DNA from: JAJFVC01 sp039698075
GTDB taxonomy: Bacteria > Planctomycetota > Planctomycetia > Pirellulales > Thermoguttaceae
Direction: 5' to 3'
DNA length: 19,555 nucleotides
Assembly (NCBI GenBank): GCA_039698075.1
Contig: JBDKTJ010000148.1
Span: 1 to 19,555 of the forward strand
The notes under the pieces are model-generated. The model was not told the origin of the DNA and did no database searches. It saw only the letters and a program-made list of their open reading frames with translations. Of the stretch, positions 1 through 7,039 are shown piece by piece. Each line of letters opens with the position of its first letter. Within the stretch, counting starts at the first letter, position 1. Both the position numbers and the translations under genes were made by a program.

Positions 1-76
1 GCCGTACGGAATGCCGGCACAGGTAATGCAGGTGGAGAGGCCTAAATTACCGCTAAGTTATCAGGAGAATCGTATC

Positions 77-1072
77 ATGTCTTATCGGTCTCAAATCCAT
101 CCGAATCGCAACAGGATGTTCGTTCGACGTAATCTGCCTTCTTTCGGACGCCGGTCCTCGGGCCACGGTTTCACGTTGGTGGAACTTTTAGTGGTCATTA
201 CGATCATCGGCATCTTGGTCGCGTTGTTGCTGCCCGCGGTGCAGGCGGCCCGCGAGGCCGCTCGGCGCATGCAATGCACCAACAACTTGAAGCAGTTGGG
301 CTTGGCCCTGCACGGTTATCTGGCCGCCACGGGAGGCGTGTATTTTCCGCCGGGCACTTCCGGCCCCTTGACCTCCCCCGGCAAGTATAGAAAGCCTGGC
401 CTGTTCACCACGCTGCTGCCCTATCTTGAATTGCAGTCGCTTTATGATCAAATCGATAAGAATTTGGCGACCAACGACGCCTCGACCTTTTCAGCCCAGG
501 CCGACAAGCCTCGCTATACGGTCATCTCCACGTATGCCTGTCCGAGTTTCGCGGTTGCATCTCTCGTCGTGACTTCGAATCCTTTCGCCGCTAAGGATGG
601 TGCATTGACAACCTACCAGGGTGTTGCCGGGACGAATGCGGAGGTTACGCCGCTTCCCGGCAAGACGAAGCCCGGCGACGCCACCGATGGCATGTTCCTT
701 CGCGGTATTCCTCGAAATGCGGCCGAAGTCACCGATGGCCTGAGCAACACGCTGGCCATGGGTGAGTTCGTCTATAGAAAGTCGTCCGACACCGATTTTG
801 ACTATGGCCAAGTTCGTCCTTGGTTCTGCAGCGAATACTACAGCAGTGTCACCAATTCCGTGTATAATTTCAAAGTCGTGAAAGACCCGATCAACGGGAT
901 TGCCTCTTCAAGTGTTTACACTTGGTTTCCGTTCGGCAGCAGCCATCCCGGAGGCGCGAACTTTCTCATTGCGGATGGGTCCGTGAACTTTTTCTCGGAC
1001 AATATAACGATGGACACTTATAAAGCGCTCTGCACCGTTCAAGGAGGAGAAAATGTTTCGACGGCCCAGTAA
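77..1072 (+). CDS. DUF1559 pseudopilin-like protein with H-X9-DG C-terminus
   Basis: This is a 331-residue protein with a type IV prepilin-like N-terminus: a basic leader, then G31/F32-TLVELLVV, with the usual Glu at +5 of the presumed prepilin-peptidase site, followed by a hydrophobic helix and LLPAVQAAREAARRMQC. These are hallmarks of the DUF1559 family, which is greatly expanded in planctomycetes and thought to be exported and assembled or displayed at the envelope; its exact role is not established. The C-terminus has the H-X9-DG motif (H290, D300-G301). I start at ATG 77, not the in-frame ATG 11, because AGGAG at 63-67 is well spaced from it. The last codons double as the ribosome site and start of the following lipoprotein gene, so the two are translationally coupled. 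Confidence 0.92.
   Translation: MSYRSQIHPNRNRMFVRRNLPSFGRRSSGHGFTLVELLVVITIIGILVALLLPAVQAAREAARRMQCTNNLKQLGLALHGYLAATGGVYFPPGTSGPLTSPGKYRKPGLFTTLLPYLELQSLYDQIDKNLATNDASTFSAQADKPRYTVISTYACPSFAVASLVVTSNPFAAKDGALTTYQGVAGTNAEVTPLPGKTKPGDATDGMFLRGIPRNAAEVTDGLSNTLAMGEFVYRKSSDTDFDYGQVRPWFCSEYYSSVTNSVYNFKVVKDPINGIASSSVYTWFPFGSSHPGGANFLIADGSVNFFSDNITMDTYKALCTVQGGENVSTAQ
1041..1055 (+). promoter_or_regulatory. Intragenic Shine-Dalgarno and start codon coupling the lipoprotein to DUF1559
   Basis: AAGGAGGAGA followed by ATG (1053) lies inside the end of the DUF1559 reading frame. The 20-nt stop/start overlap is repeated exactly in the second cassette (2704-2718). The C-terminal residues QGGENVSTAQ of both DUF1559 proteins are therefore a by-product of this signal. 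Confidence 0.85.
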
Positions 1073-1505
1073 GTTGCGGATGACTTTTTGTATTGGAGCG
1101 ACGTTGGCGATGGTTTTGTGCGCCATGACGGCTGGCTGCAGCCGTAGTAATCGATCGCCGCTCGCGCCAGCGACGGGCAAGGTGTTGTTCAACGGCAAGC
1201 CGCTGCAGTTTGGCATGGTGGTGTTCGTTTCCGACGTCGGGCGGCCTGCCAACGGCATCATTCAGTCGGACGGCACGTTTCGACTTTCCACGTACGGCAA
1301 AGACGACGGCGCCGTGATCGGTCACCATCGGGTGGCGGTCACCTGTATGGAGCAGCCCAAGGGTAGTGATCCCAACGGCGAGCCGAGCCCCGGCCCCTCG
1401 CTTATTCCGCTGAAGTACAACGACTACAAGACGAGCGGACTAGAAGCAACCGTGAAGGACAAGAACGAACCGTTCGTTTTTGAATTGACCGGCAAGGCGC
1501 CGTAG
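1053..1505 (+). CDS. Small lipoprotein, carboxypeptidase-regulatory-like beta domain
   Basis: A 150-residue protein. A basic start and hydrophobic stretch end at a probable lipobox (TAGC, Cys29), suggesting lipid anchoring. The mature part carries the pattern common in small planctomycete lipoproteins: GKVLFNGKPLQFGMVVFVSD, then a DGTFRL strand, then DGAVIGHHRVAV, resembling a carboxypeptidase-regulatory or transthyretin-like beta sandwich. Such genes often sit directly after DUF1559 genes in planctomycetes (general knowledge), which argues for a joint envelope role. The biochemical function is unknown. The start is fixed by the perfect AAGGAGG motif seven bases upstream; the frame overlaps the DUF1559 gene by 20 nt. 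A close paralogue is encoded at 2716-3162. Confidence 0.88.
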   Translation: MFRRPSKLRMTFCIGATLAMVLCAMTAGCSRSNRSPLAPATGKVLFNGKPLQFGMVVFVSDVGRPANGIIQSDGTFRLSTYGKDDGAVIGHHRVAVTCMEQPKGSDPNGEPSPGPSLIPLKYNDYKTSGLEATVKDKNEPFVFELTGKAP

Positions 1506-1610
1506 TTTTGTATCCGCCCGTTGCACGTTGTATCGCGGACTGTTGAAACTAGGAGAATATTGCGGTTCGGAATGCCTTCAGCGTAAGTAGAAAAGCGCGG
1601 GATGGATGGC

Positions 1611-1645
1611 GGATGGCGGAGGGTGTAATGCACTCTCCGCCATCC
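1611..1645 (+). terminator. Long hairpin in the spacer after cassette 1
   Basis: GGATGGCGGAGGGTG (1611-1625) pairs with CACTCTCCGCCATCC (1631-1645): 15 base pairs with one G.T wobble and a five-base TAATG loop. No T-run follows on the plus strand, so it is not a textbook intrinsic terminator; it could protect the 3' end of the mRNA or terminate by another route. The matching place in cassette 2 (3260-3295) forms the same stem although the 3' arm differs. Confidence 0.6.
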
Positions 1646-1694
1646 AAAGTCCGCCGTACGAAATGGAGGGACCGGCAGAGGAAAAGAGGCCTGA

Positions 1695-2735
1695 ATGACC
1701 GCTGGTCAGGAAGGAGAATCGGGTGATGTTTTTTTATCGCAATCTCATCGGAGTCAAAACAGGATGTTCGTTCGATGTAATTTACCCTTGGGCCGACGCC
1801 GGTCGTTGGGCCGCGGTTTCACGTTGGTGGAACTTTTGGTCGTCATTACGATCATCGGCGTTTTGGTCGCGTTGTTGCTGCCCGCGGTGCAATCCGCCCG
1901 GGAAGCCGCTCGACGCATGCAATGCACCAACAATTTGAAGCAGTTGGGCTTGGCCATGCACGGCTATCTGAATTCCACGGGAGGCGTGTATTTTCCGCCG
2001 GGCACTTCCGGTCCGCTGACCGTCAAAGGCAGCTACAAAAAGCCCGGCCTGTTCACCACGATGCTGCCGTATCTTGAATTACAGACGCTTTGGGAGCGAA
2101 TCAACCTGAAGTTGAACACGGCCGACGCGTCCACTTATTCGACCACCGATTTCAGTTTGCCGCGTTATCAGGTCATCCCCACGTATGTCTGCCCGAGTTT
2201 TCCGTTCAGTCCCCTTGTGACCGTGGCTTCTAATATGGCCACGATGACTGGTGCGTTGACGTTGTATCAAGGCGTAGGCGGGGTGACCGTCGGCACGAAC
2301 ACGGTTCCCGTCCCCATCACGTCGCCCCAGGGAGACCTGCCGAGAAACGGCATATTCATGCCAGGCATTCCACGAAACATATCCGACGTCACGGACGGTC
2401 TGAGCAATACGTTGGCCATGGGAGAATTTGTCTATAAAGGTCTTTCGAACGACACGGACTACGGCAGTGTCCGTCCTTGGTTTGCGAGCGAATATTACGC
2501 CAGCGATGGCAGCTACGCTATGTTCAATTTTAAAGTCATTAAGGACCCGATCAACATGCGCGTCTCGTCTTCGGGCAAACCCAACTGGGCTCCGCTGGGC
2601 AGCTACCATCCTGGAGGCGTGAACTTTCTCATTGCGGATGGGTCCGTGAACTTTTTCTCGGACAATATAACGATGGACACTTATAAAGCGCTCTGCACCG
2701 TTCAAGGAGGAGAAAATGTTTCGACGGCCCAGTAA
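1695..2735 (+). CDS. DUF1559 pseudopilin-like protein, paralogue 2 (start ambiguous)
   Basis: A 346-residue paralogue of the protein at 77-1072, with the same prepilin-like G41/F42-TLVELLVV segment, the same LLPAVQSAREAARRMQC helix continuation, and H-X9-DG (H305, D315-G316). The start is uncertain. The strong ribosome site (AAGGAG 1711-1716) and ATG 1726 line up with those of copy 1, but that ATG is one base out of frame because the following T-run has seven Ts; with eight the two leaders would be equally long (13 codons to the shared Met-Phe-Val-Arg). In frame, translation could begin at ATG 1695 (weak AGAGG 1685-1689) or ATG 1764 (no clear ribosome site). I give the longest frame. The body is intact with no internal stop, so the protein is probably made. 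Confidence 0.85.
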   Translation: MTAGQEGESGDVFLSQSHRSQNRMFVRCNLPLGRRRSLGRGFTLVELLVVITIIGVLVALLLPAVQSAREAARRMQCTNNLKQLGLAMHGYLNSTGGVYFPPGTSGPLTVKGSYKKPGLFTTMLPYLELQTLWERINLKLNTADASTYSTTDFSLPRYQVIPTYVCPSFPFSPLVTVASNMATMTGALTLYQGVGGVTVGTNTVPVPITSPQGDLPRNGIFMPGIPRNISDVTDGLSNTLAMGEFVYKGLSNDTDYGSVRPWFASEYYASDGSYAMFNFKVIKDPINMRVSSSGKPNWAPLGSYHPGGVNFLIADGSVNFFSDNITMDTYKALCTVQGGENVSTAQ

Positions 2736-3162
2736 GTTGCGGGTGACTTTTTGTATTGGAGCGGCGTTGGCGATGGTTTTATGCACCATGGCGACCGGCT
2801 GCCGCCGCAGCGATCGATCACCGGTCGCGCCGGCGACGGGCAAAGTGTTGTTCAACAGCAAGCCGCTGCAGTTTGGCATGGTGATGTTCGTTTCCGACGT
2901 TGGGCGGCCGGCCAGCGGTGTGATTCAGTCGGACGGTACGTTCCAACTTACGACGTACCAAAAAAACGATGGCGCCGTGATCGGCCATCATCGGGTGGCG
3001 ATCACCTGCAACGAGTCGCCGAAGACAGCCGAACCGGATGCAGGTCCTGGTCCGTCGCTCATTCCGACGAAGTACAACGAATACACAACCAGCGGACTGG
3101 AAGCGATCGTGAAGGACAAGAACGAGCCGTTCGTTTTTGAACTGACCGGCAAGGCCCCCTAG
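2716..3162 (+). CDS. Small lipoprotein, carboxypeptidase-regulatory-like, paralogue 2
   Basis: A 148-residue paralogue of the 1053-1505 product. It has a basic N-terminus, a hydrophobic segment and a probable lipobox cysteine (ATGC, Cys29), then GKVLFNSKPLQFGMVMFVSD, DGTFQLTTY and DGAVIGHHRVAI. The C-terminal EPFVFELTGKAP is shared exactly with copy 1; differences cluster after the lipobox and in the proline/glycine-rich loop before PSLIP. The start at 2716 is set by AAGGAGG inside the preceding gene, giving the same 20-nt overlap. Probable envelope-anchored partner of the adjacent DUF1559 protein; function unknown. Confidence 0.88.
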   Translation: MFRRPSKLRVTFCIGAALAMVLCTMATGCRRSDRSPVAPATGKVLFNSKPLQFGMVMFVSDVGRPASGVIQSDGTFQLTTYQKNDGAVIGHHRVAITCNESPKTAEPDAGPGPSLIPTKYNEYTTSGLEAIVKDKNEPFVFELTGKAP

Positions 3163-3259
3163 TCTTGCGTTCACCCACCCACATGTTGTGTTGCGGACCG
3201 CTGAAGCCAGAAGACGTCGGCGGTTCGGAATGCCTCAGCAGAATTGAAAAGCGCGGGAT

Positions 3260-3295
3260 GGATGGCGGAGGGATGCGATACGCCCTTCGTCGTCC
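3260..3295 (+). terminator. Hairpin after cassette 2, structural equivalent of 1611-1645
   Basis: GGATGGCGGAGGG (3260-3272) pairs with CCCTTCGTCGTCC (3283-3295): 13 pairs, three of them G.T wobbles, with a ten-base loop. The 5' arm is identical to that at 1611-1623; all four changes in the 3' arm keep pairing. No T-run follows. It lies about 95 bases before the start chosen for the next gene, so it could end the cassette transcript or sit in the next leader. Confidence 0.55.
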
Positions 3296-3389
3296 AAAAT
3301 TCGCTACAAAGGGCGTTGGCATTTTTCGTCGCGGCCAAATTGTCTTCTGGGGCGTCATCACTTCACCTCTCCATCCTTTGGAAACCAAC

Positions 3390-5204
3390 ATGCATAAGGC
3401 GATTCGTGGGTTTGTTGCGTTGGGTGTCTTCGCGGTGGGCGCATTTTGTTTCGCCGCCCCGCCCGCAAAGGTTTTGAACAATTTCGTCACGGAATTGGTC
3501 GGTCAGAAGGACGTTCCGTCCGGCCGGACCGTGGCGTTCACGAACCCTCGTGAAGGCTGGATTGTTGTCGCGGTCAAGTCGCCCGACGTCGTGACGGCGT
3601 CTTTTTCAAAGCCGGAGAAGATGCGTCGCGAGACGATCGTTTTTCGACAAGATGAAGCGAAGACGTCGGCCGAGGCGATGAAGTATCTGCCGGCGGGCGA
3701 TTATCAGCTTGAGTTGACGATCTCCTCGGGCGGTTCGGCCGAGTCGCTGTCGGTTCGAACCATTCCGGGGATTTTTTACAATTCATATTGCCGAGCGTCC
3801 CAACTCCACGTGTGCAACGATGAGGCCCGCGATTGGGCGTTCTTGGAAAAATTCGTCAACCCGAACATCAATACGATGGTCGTCCATTACAATTCGCTGA
3901 CCAAGGGTTCGGCCACCGACGCGCCGTCCGAGGAGATCTTCAACGAGTGGAATCGCCGCGGGAGGCATTGGGTGTGCGAGGTTACGATGTGTTTGAAGGC
4001 GAAAAACGCCGACGACGCCTATCGGTACTATTTGTCGACGCTTGCCGCAGCGTCGCGTTGCGATGGTTATCTGATTGACGAGTTTTTGACTGAACCGGGA
4101 AAACAGGAAAATAATCGGGTCAACATCGCGGCCCTGACGCGCATTGCGGCTCGTCCGGAGTTCGCCGGTAAGAAGATCCATCCTTACATCATTGATCCAA
4201 CGCCCCAAAGCGCGTCGTACAAGGAAATCAGCGAGTTCGCCATGGCCCATCGCTCGATGCTGGCCCTGGAGTGGTACATGAAAGATCGGCTGCCGAAGGA
4301 GAATATGTGGGATTGCTTTGATCCCGATCGGTATGCCGCGAACATGGAACAGTGGAACGCATACCATCCGGGCGCGGCGGATTCCATGCTCGTGACGTTG
4401 GCGGATTGGAACGTGCCCGACATTCTCAGCGACACCAACCCTCAGTTGAACAGCAAAGTATTGCTCGACTGGGAAATGAACTTCCTGGCCAATCATCGCA
4501 TGTTTCAGAAGTTGCCTGGGATCGGTTTTTGGACGTCTTCCTACATGGATGAGGAATCGATCCGATGGATGTGCCGCCTGTTCCGGCACTATTGCATCGA
4601 AGGCAACAAAAACCTGCTGTCGACCGACCCCTATGTGTTGACGCATCTGGTCAATGCCGATTTCGATCAGGGGACCGAGGGCTGGGAGCTTCAGATGGCG
4701 GATCCCGGCGCCATTCGAGCGGAAACCTTGAAGAACTACGGCAAGATACAGGGCCGGATGATCTCGAAGTCCACGAACGGCGATCATTTTCTCGTTACGC
4801 GGCGGAGCGAGAAGGCGCCGAATGTCATCGGACAGACCATCAAGAATCTGACGCCGGGCCGCCTGTATACGTTCCGTATGTACACGGCCGATTATGACGA
4901 TCTGAAAACGGGAAAATCGAAGGAGCAAAAACACGCCGTCCACATCGCGTTGTCCGGCGCGCAGGTGGTTCCCGGCAAGGCGATTCAAGTCCCCTATTTT
5001 TCAAGAAAAAGCCTGAAGTTCGCCCCCTTCAATTCCACGAAGAAACCCTGTTGGTTGAATTATCACTGGGTTCTCTTCAAGGCCGAGGGCGATACGGCGA
5101 AACTGACCGTGTCCGATTGGGCGGATCCGCAACATTCCGGCGGCAAATCGGGCCAAGAGCTGGTTTTTAATTTTTTCGAAGTGGAACCTTATTTCCCGAG
5201 ATAG
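3390..5204 (+). CDS. Secreted protein of unknown function, C-terminal carbohydrate-binding-like domain
   Basis: A 604-residue protein that I cannot place in a named family. It starts with a convincing signal peptide (MHKAIRGFVALGVF..., cleavage likely after CFA), which is why I choose ATG 3390 over the in-frame start at 3165, whose extra 75 residues would come from the duplicated spacer. Residues about 25-130 look like a beta-sandwich. The middle (about 130-420) alternates strands and helices and has an acidic pair in GYLIDEFLTEPG (D230-E231), reminiscent of TIM-barrel hydrolases. About 425-604 opens with NADFDQGTEGWEL and has GQTIKNLTPGRLYTFRMY, typical of CBM4/9-like jelly rolls. Being 64 bases before a GH20 gene, it may bind or cleave glycans; catalysis is a guess. 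Confidence 0.72.
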   Translation: MHKAIRGFVALGVFAVGAFCFAAPPAKVLNNFVTELVGQKDVPSGRTVAFTNPREGWIVVAVKSPDVVTASFSKPEKMRRETIVFRQDEAKTSAEAMKYLPAGDYQLELTISSGGSAESLSVRTIPGIFYNSYCRASQLHVCNDEARDWAFLEKFVNPNINTMVVHYNSLTKGSATDAPSEEIFNEWNRRGRHWVCEVTMCLKAKNADDAYRYYLSTLAAASRCDGYLIDEFLTEPGKQENNRVNIAALTRIAARPEFAGKKIHPYIIDPTPQSASYKEISEFAMAHRSMLALEWYMKDRLPKENMWDCFDPDRYAANMEQWNAYHPGAADSMLVTLADWNVPDILSDTNPQLNSKVLLDWEMNFLANHRMFQKLPGIGFWTSSYMDEESIRWMCRLFRHYCIEGNKNLLSTDPYVLTHLVNADFDQGTEGWELQMADPGAIRAETLKNYGKIQGRMISKSTNGDHFLVTRRSEKAPNVIGQTIKNLTPGRLYTFRMYTADYDDLKTGKSKEQKHAVHIALSGAQVVPGKAIQVPYFSRKSLKFAPFNSTKKPCWLNYHWVLFKAEGDTAKLTVSDWADPQHSGGKSGQELVFNFFEVEPYFPR

Positions 5205-5268
5205 TCGGCGCCATGTCGAGACACGACCGGCAACAAGGCCATCCGGACGGGAGAGGCAAAGAGCAACC

Positions 5269-6921
5269 GTGAGACACTCAATCGCATTGCGTGGATATGT
5301 CCTCGTTTTCGCTTGGCTGTTGATGCTCGGTGAGGCGTTCGCCGCCGCGGTGGACGTCATTCCCAGGCCGTCGCTTTGCGAATTGCGCGATGGGCGACTT
5401 TCGGTCGCCGGCGGCATGGCGATTCGCGCGGAAGCGTCGCTGCGCGAGACCGGGCGGCTTCTGGCCGATGCGCTCGAAAAGGTTACGCAACGCCCTTGGA
5501 GCGTGGCGACGCTCTCCGACGAGACTCGACCGAACGGAGATATCGTCCTTCGGAAGACGGCCGCGTCGGCGGAGCTTGGCGACGAAGGCTACCGGCTGGA
5601 CGTAACGGCCGACGGCGTGACGATTGAGGCGTCGACGCCGGCCGGGGCGTTCTACGGCTGCCAAACGCTTCGTCAGTTGTTTGCTCCGGTCGCGGACCCT
5701 CCGAAGGCCCATTCCAAAACCGCGTGGACGATCCCTTGCATCCATATCGTCGATCGTCCGCGTTTCGCTTGGCGCGGCATGATGCTCGACAGCGCCCGGC
5801 ATTTCCAGGACAAAGCGACGGTCGAGCGTTACATCGATCTGTTGGCCTGCTACAAAATGAACCGCCTGCACTGGCACCTGACCGACGATCAGGGCTGGCG
5901 GGTCGAGATCAAAAAGTATCCGCGGCTGACCGAAGTCGGCGCGTGGCGGCCGAACCGCAATGCCGAGTTGAACCGGCTGCCCGGCGGCGCCGACGAACGT
6001 TACGGCGGTTTCTACACGCAAGACGACCTGCGTGAGATCGTCGCATACGCGGCGGCTCGGAATGTGACGATTGTCCCGGAAATTGAAATGCCGGGCCATT
6101 GCCTTGCGATGCTGGCGGCCTATCCCGAGTTGTCGTGCACGGGCGGCTCGTTCACGCTCGGCAAAACCTGGATTTATCAAGACGTGTGTTGCGCCGGCAA
6201 CGATCGCGTTTTTGAGTTCTTGGACGACGTCCTGACCGAAGTGGCCGGGCTGTTCCCGTCGCCGTGGATTCACGTCGGCGGCGACGAGTGTCCGAAAAAT
6301 CGTTGGCGTCAGTGTCCAAAATGCCATGCCCGAATCCAACGCGAGGGATTGCGCGACGAATCGGAGTTGCAGAGTTATTTCATCCGCCGAATGGCGAAGA
6401 TCGTCGAGGCCAAGGGCCGGCGGCTGATCGGATGGGACGAAATCCTCGAAGGCGGATTGGCGCCCAGCGCGACGGTGCAATCGTGGCGGGGTACGTCGGG
6501 CGGGCTGGCGGCGGCTCGGGCGGGGCACGACGTGATCATGTCGCCCGGCAGTCATTGCTATCTGGACCACAGCTACCAGGCGCTCACGACGAAGAAATCG
6601 TATTCCTACGAGCCGATCCCTCCGCAGCTCGAGCCTGATCGCGCCTCGCACGTCTTGGGAATCGAAGGCTGCATGTGGCTCGGCAACGTGTCGAAACGCT
6701 ATCTGTTGCGCACCGGGCAGGTGCTTCCGACGGCCGGAATCGACGTTCAGGTGTTTCCGCGACTTTTGGCTTTAGCCGAGGTCGGCTGGTCGCCGAAAGA
6801 CAACCGAGATTGGGCCGATTTCAAGGGGCGCGTGCGAGAACAGGCGAGACAATTGGAGTTGCGAGGCGTGAGCGTCGCCAGGGACGTCACCGTGTGGGAC
6901 GATCCAACCGAGCCGAAATGA
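5269..6921 (+). CDS. GH20 beta-N-acetylhexosaminidase, secreted
   Basis: A 550-residue family 20 glycoside hydrolase, expected to remove terminal beta-linked GlcNAc or GalNAc outside the cytoplasm. A signal peptide (to about residue 25, LLMLGEAFAAA) precedes an N-terminal GH20b-type domain (about 28-155). The catalytic barrel begins at RFAWRGMMLDSARHF (from residue 165) and contains LHWHLTDDQGWR, the signature HVGGDE with D339-E340 (the pair that orients the substrate acetamido group and acts as acid/base in this family), GWDEILEGG and the late Trp/Tyr loops QSWRGTSGG and CYLDHSY. Length is normal for a two-domain GH20. The start is GTG 5269 with GGGAGAGG at 5249-5256. It is probably cotranscribed with the carbohydrate-binding-like protein upstream; the Gfo/Idh/MocA-type genes follow. 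Confidence 0.95.
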   Translation: MRHSIALRGYVLVFAWLLMLGEAFAAAVDVIPRPSLCELRDGRLSVAGGMAIRAEASLRETGRLLADALEKVTQRPWSVATLSDETRPNGDIVLRKTAASAELGDEGYRLDVTADGVTIEASTPAGAFYGCQTLRQLFAPVADPPKAHSKTAWTIPCIHIVDRPRFAWRGMMLDSARHFQDKATVERYIDLLACYKMNRLHWHLTDDQGWRVEIKKYPRLTEVGAWRPNRNAELNRLPGGADERYGGFYTQDDLREIVAYAAARNVTIVPEIEMPGHCLAMLAAYPELSCTGGSFTLGKTWIYQDVCCAGNDRVFEFLDDVLTEVAGLFPSPWIHVGGDECPKNRWRQCPKCHARIQREGLRDESELQSYFIRRMAKIVEAKGRRLIGWDEILEGGLAPSATVQSWRGTSGGLAAARAGHDVIMSPGSHCYLDHSYQALTTKKSYSYEPIPPQLEPDRASHVLGIEGCMWLGNVSKRYLLRTGQVLPTAGIDVQVFPRLLALAEVGWSPKDNRDWADFKGRVREQARQLELRGVSVARDVTVWDDPTEPK

Positions 6922-6943
6922 GGGCCTGCCCCACAACGACCGA

Positions 6944-6972
6944 CGAGGTTTCCCTCGGGCCGGGAAATCTCG
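6944..6972 (+). terminator. Hairpin after the GH20 gene
   Basis: CGAGGTTTCCC (6944-6954) pairs with GGGAAATCTCG (6962-6972): 11 pairs, one G.T wobble, seven-base loop. There is no T-run directly after it; a run of seven Ts occurs at 7015-7021. It may be a terminator-like or mRNA-processing structure between the GH20 gene and the oxidoreductase pair. Confidence 0.4.
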
Positions 6973-7039
6973 AGACGTCGAGCGGCGTTGGGAGGAGCCT
7001 CAAAATATCGTTCGTTTTTTTACCAAAGGACATTCGACC

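Larger units (their letters stand above)
1..1652 (+). repeat. Tandem cassette copy 1 (DUF1559 + lipoprotein + 3' hairpin)
   Basis: This is the first of two tandem, diverged copies of one cassette. The opening bases (gccgtacgga) match those at 1653-1662, just after the hairpin of this copy, so the unit is about 1.65 kb. Each unit holds a leader with an AGGAG ribosome site, a DUF1559 gene, an overlapping lipoprotein gene and a spacer with a long hairpin. Divergence is uneven: the pilin-like N-terminus and the 3' junction are nearly or fully identical, while the middle of the DUF1559 gene and the spacer have drifted. The window starts almost exactly at the unit boundary, so another copy may precede it. 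Exact boundaries are approximate. Confidence 0.85.
1653..3300 (+). repeat. Tandem cassette copy 2 (DUF1559 + lipoprotein + 3' hairpin)
   Basis: This is the second copy of the DUF1559-lipoprotein cassette, collinear with 1-1652. The spacers correspond too: both carry 'cggttcggaatgcc' and 'gaaaagcgcgggatggatgg' before the hairpin. Bases 2621-2742 are identical to 958-1079. The end is placed after the hairpin at about 3300, where similarity fades. Confidence 0.85.

Noticed and set aside
3165..3389. 75-residue N-terminal extension of the secreted protein
   Set aside because: It would translate the duplicated spacer and hairpin and would bury the signal peptide; ATG 3390 starts directly at the signal peptide.
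5278..6651. 457-codon minus-strand open frame
   Set aside because: Antisense to the GH20 gene; no motif, and the GH20 catalytic residues fix the coding strand.
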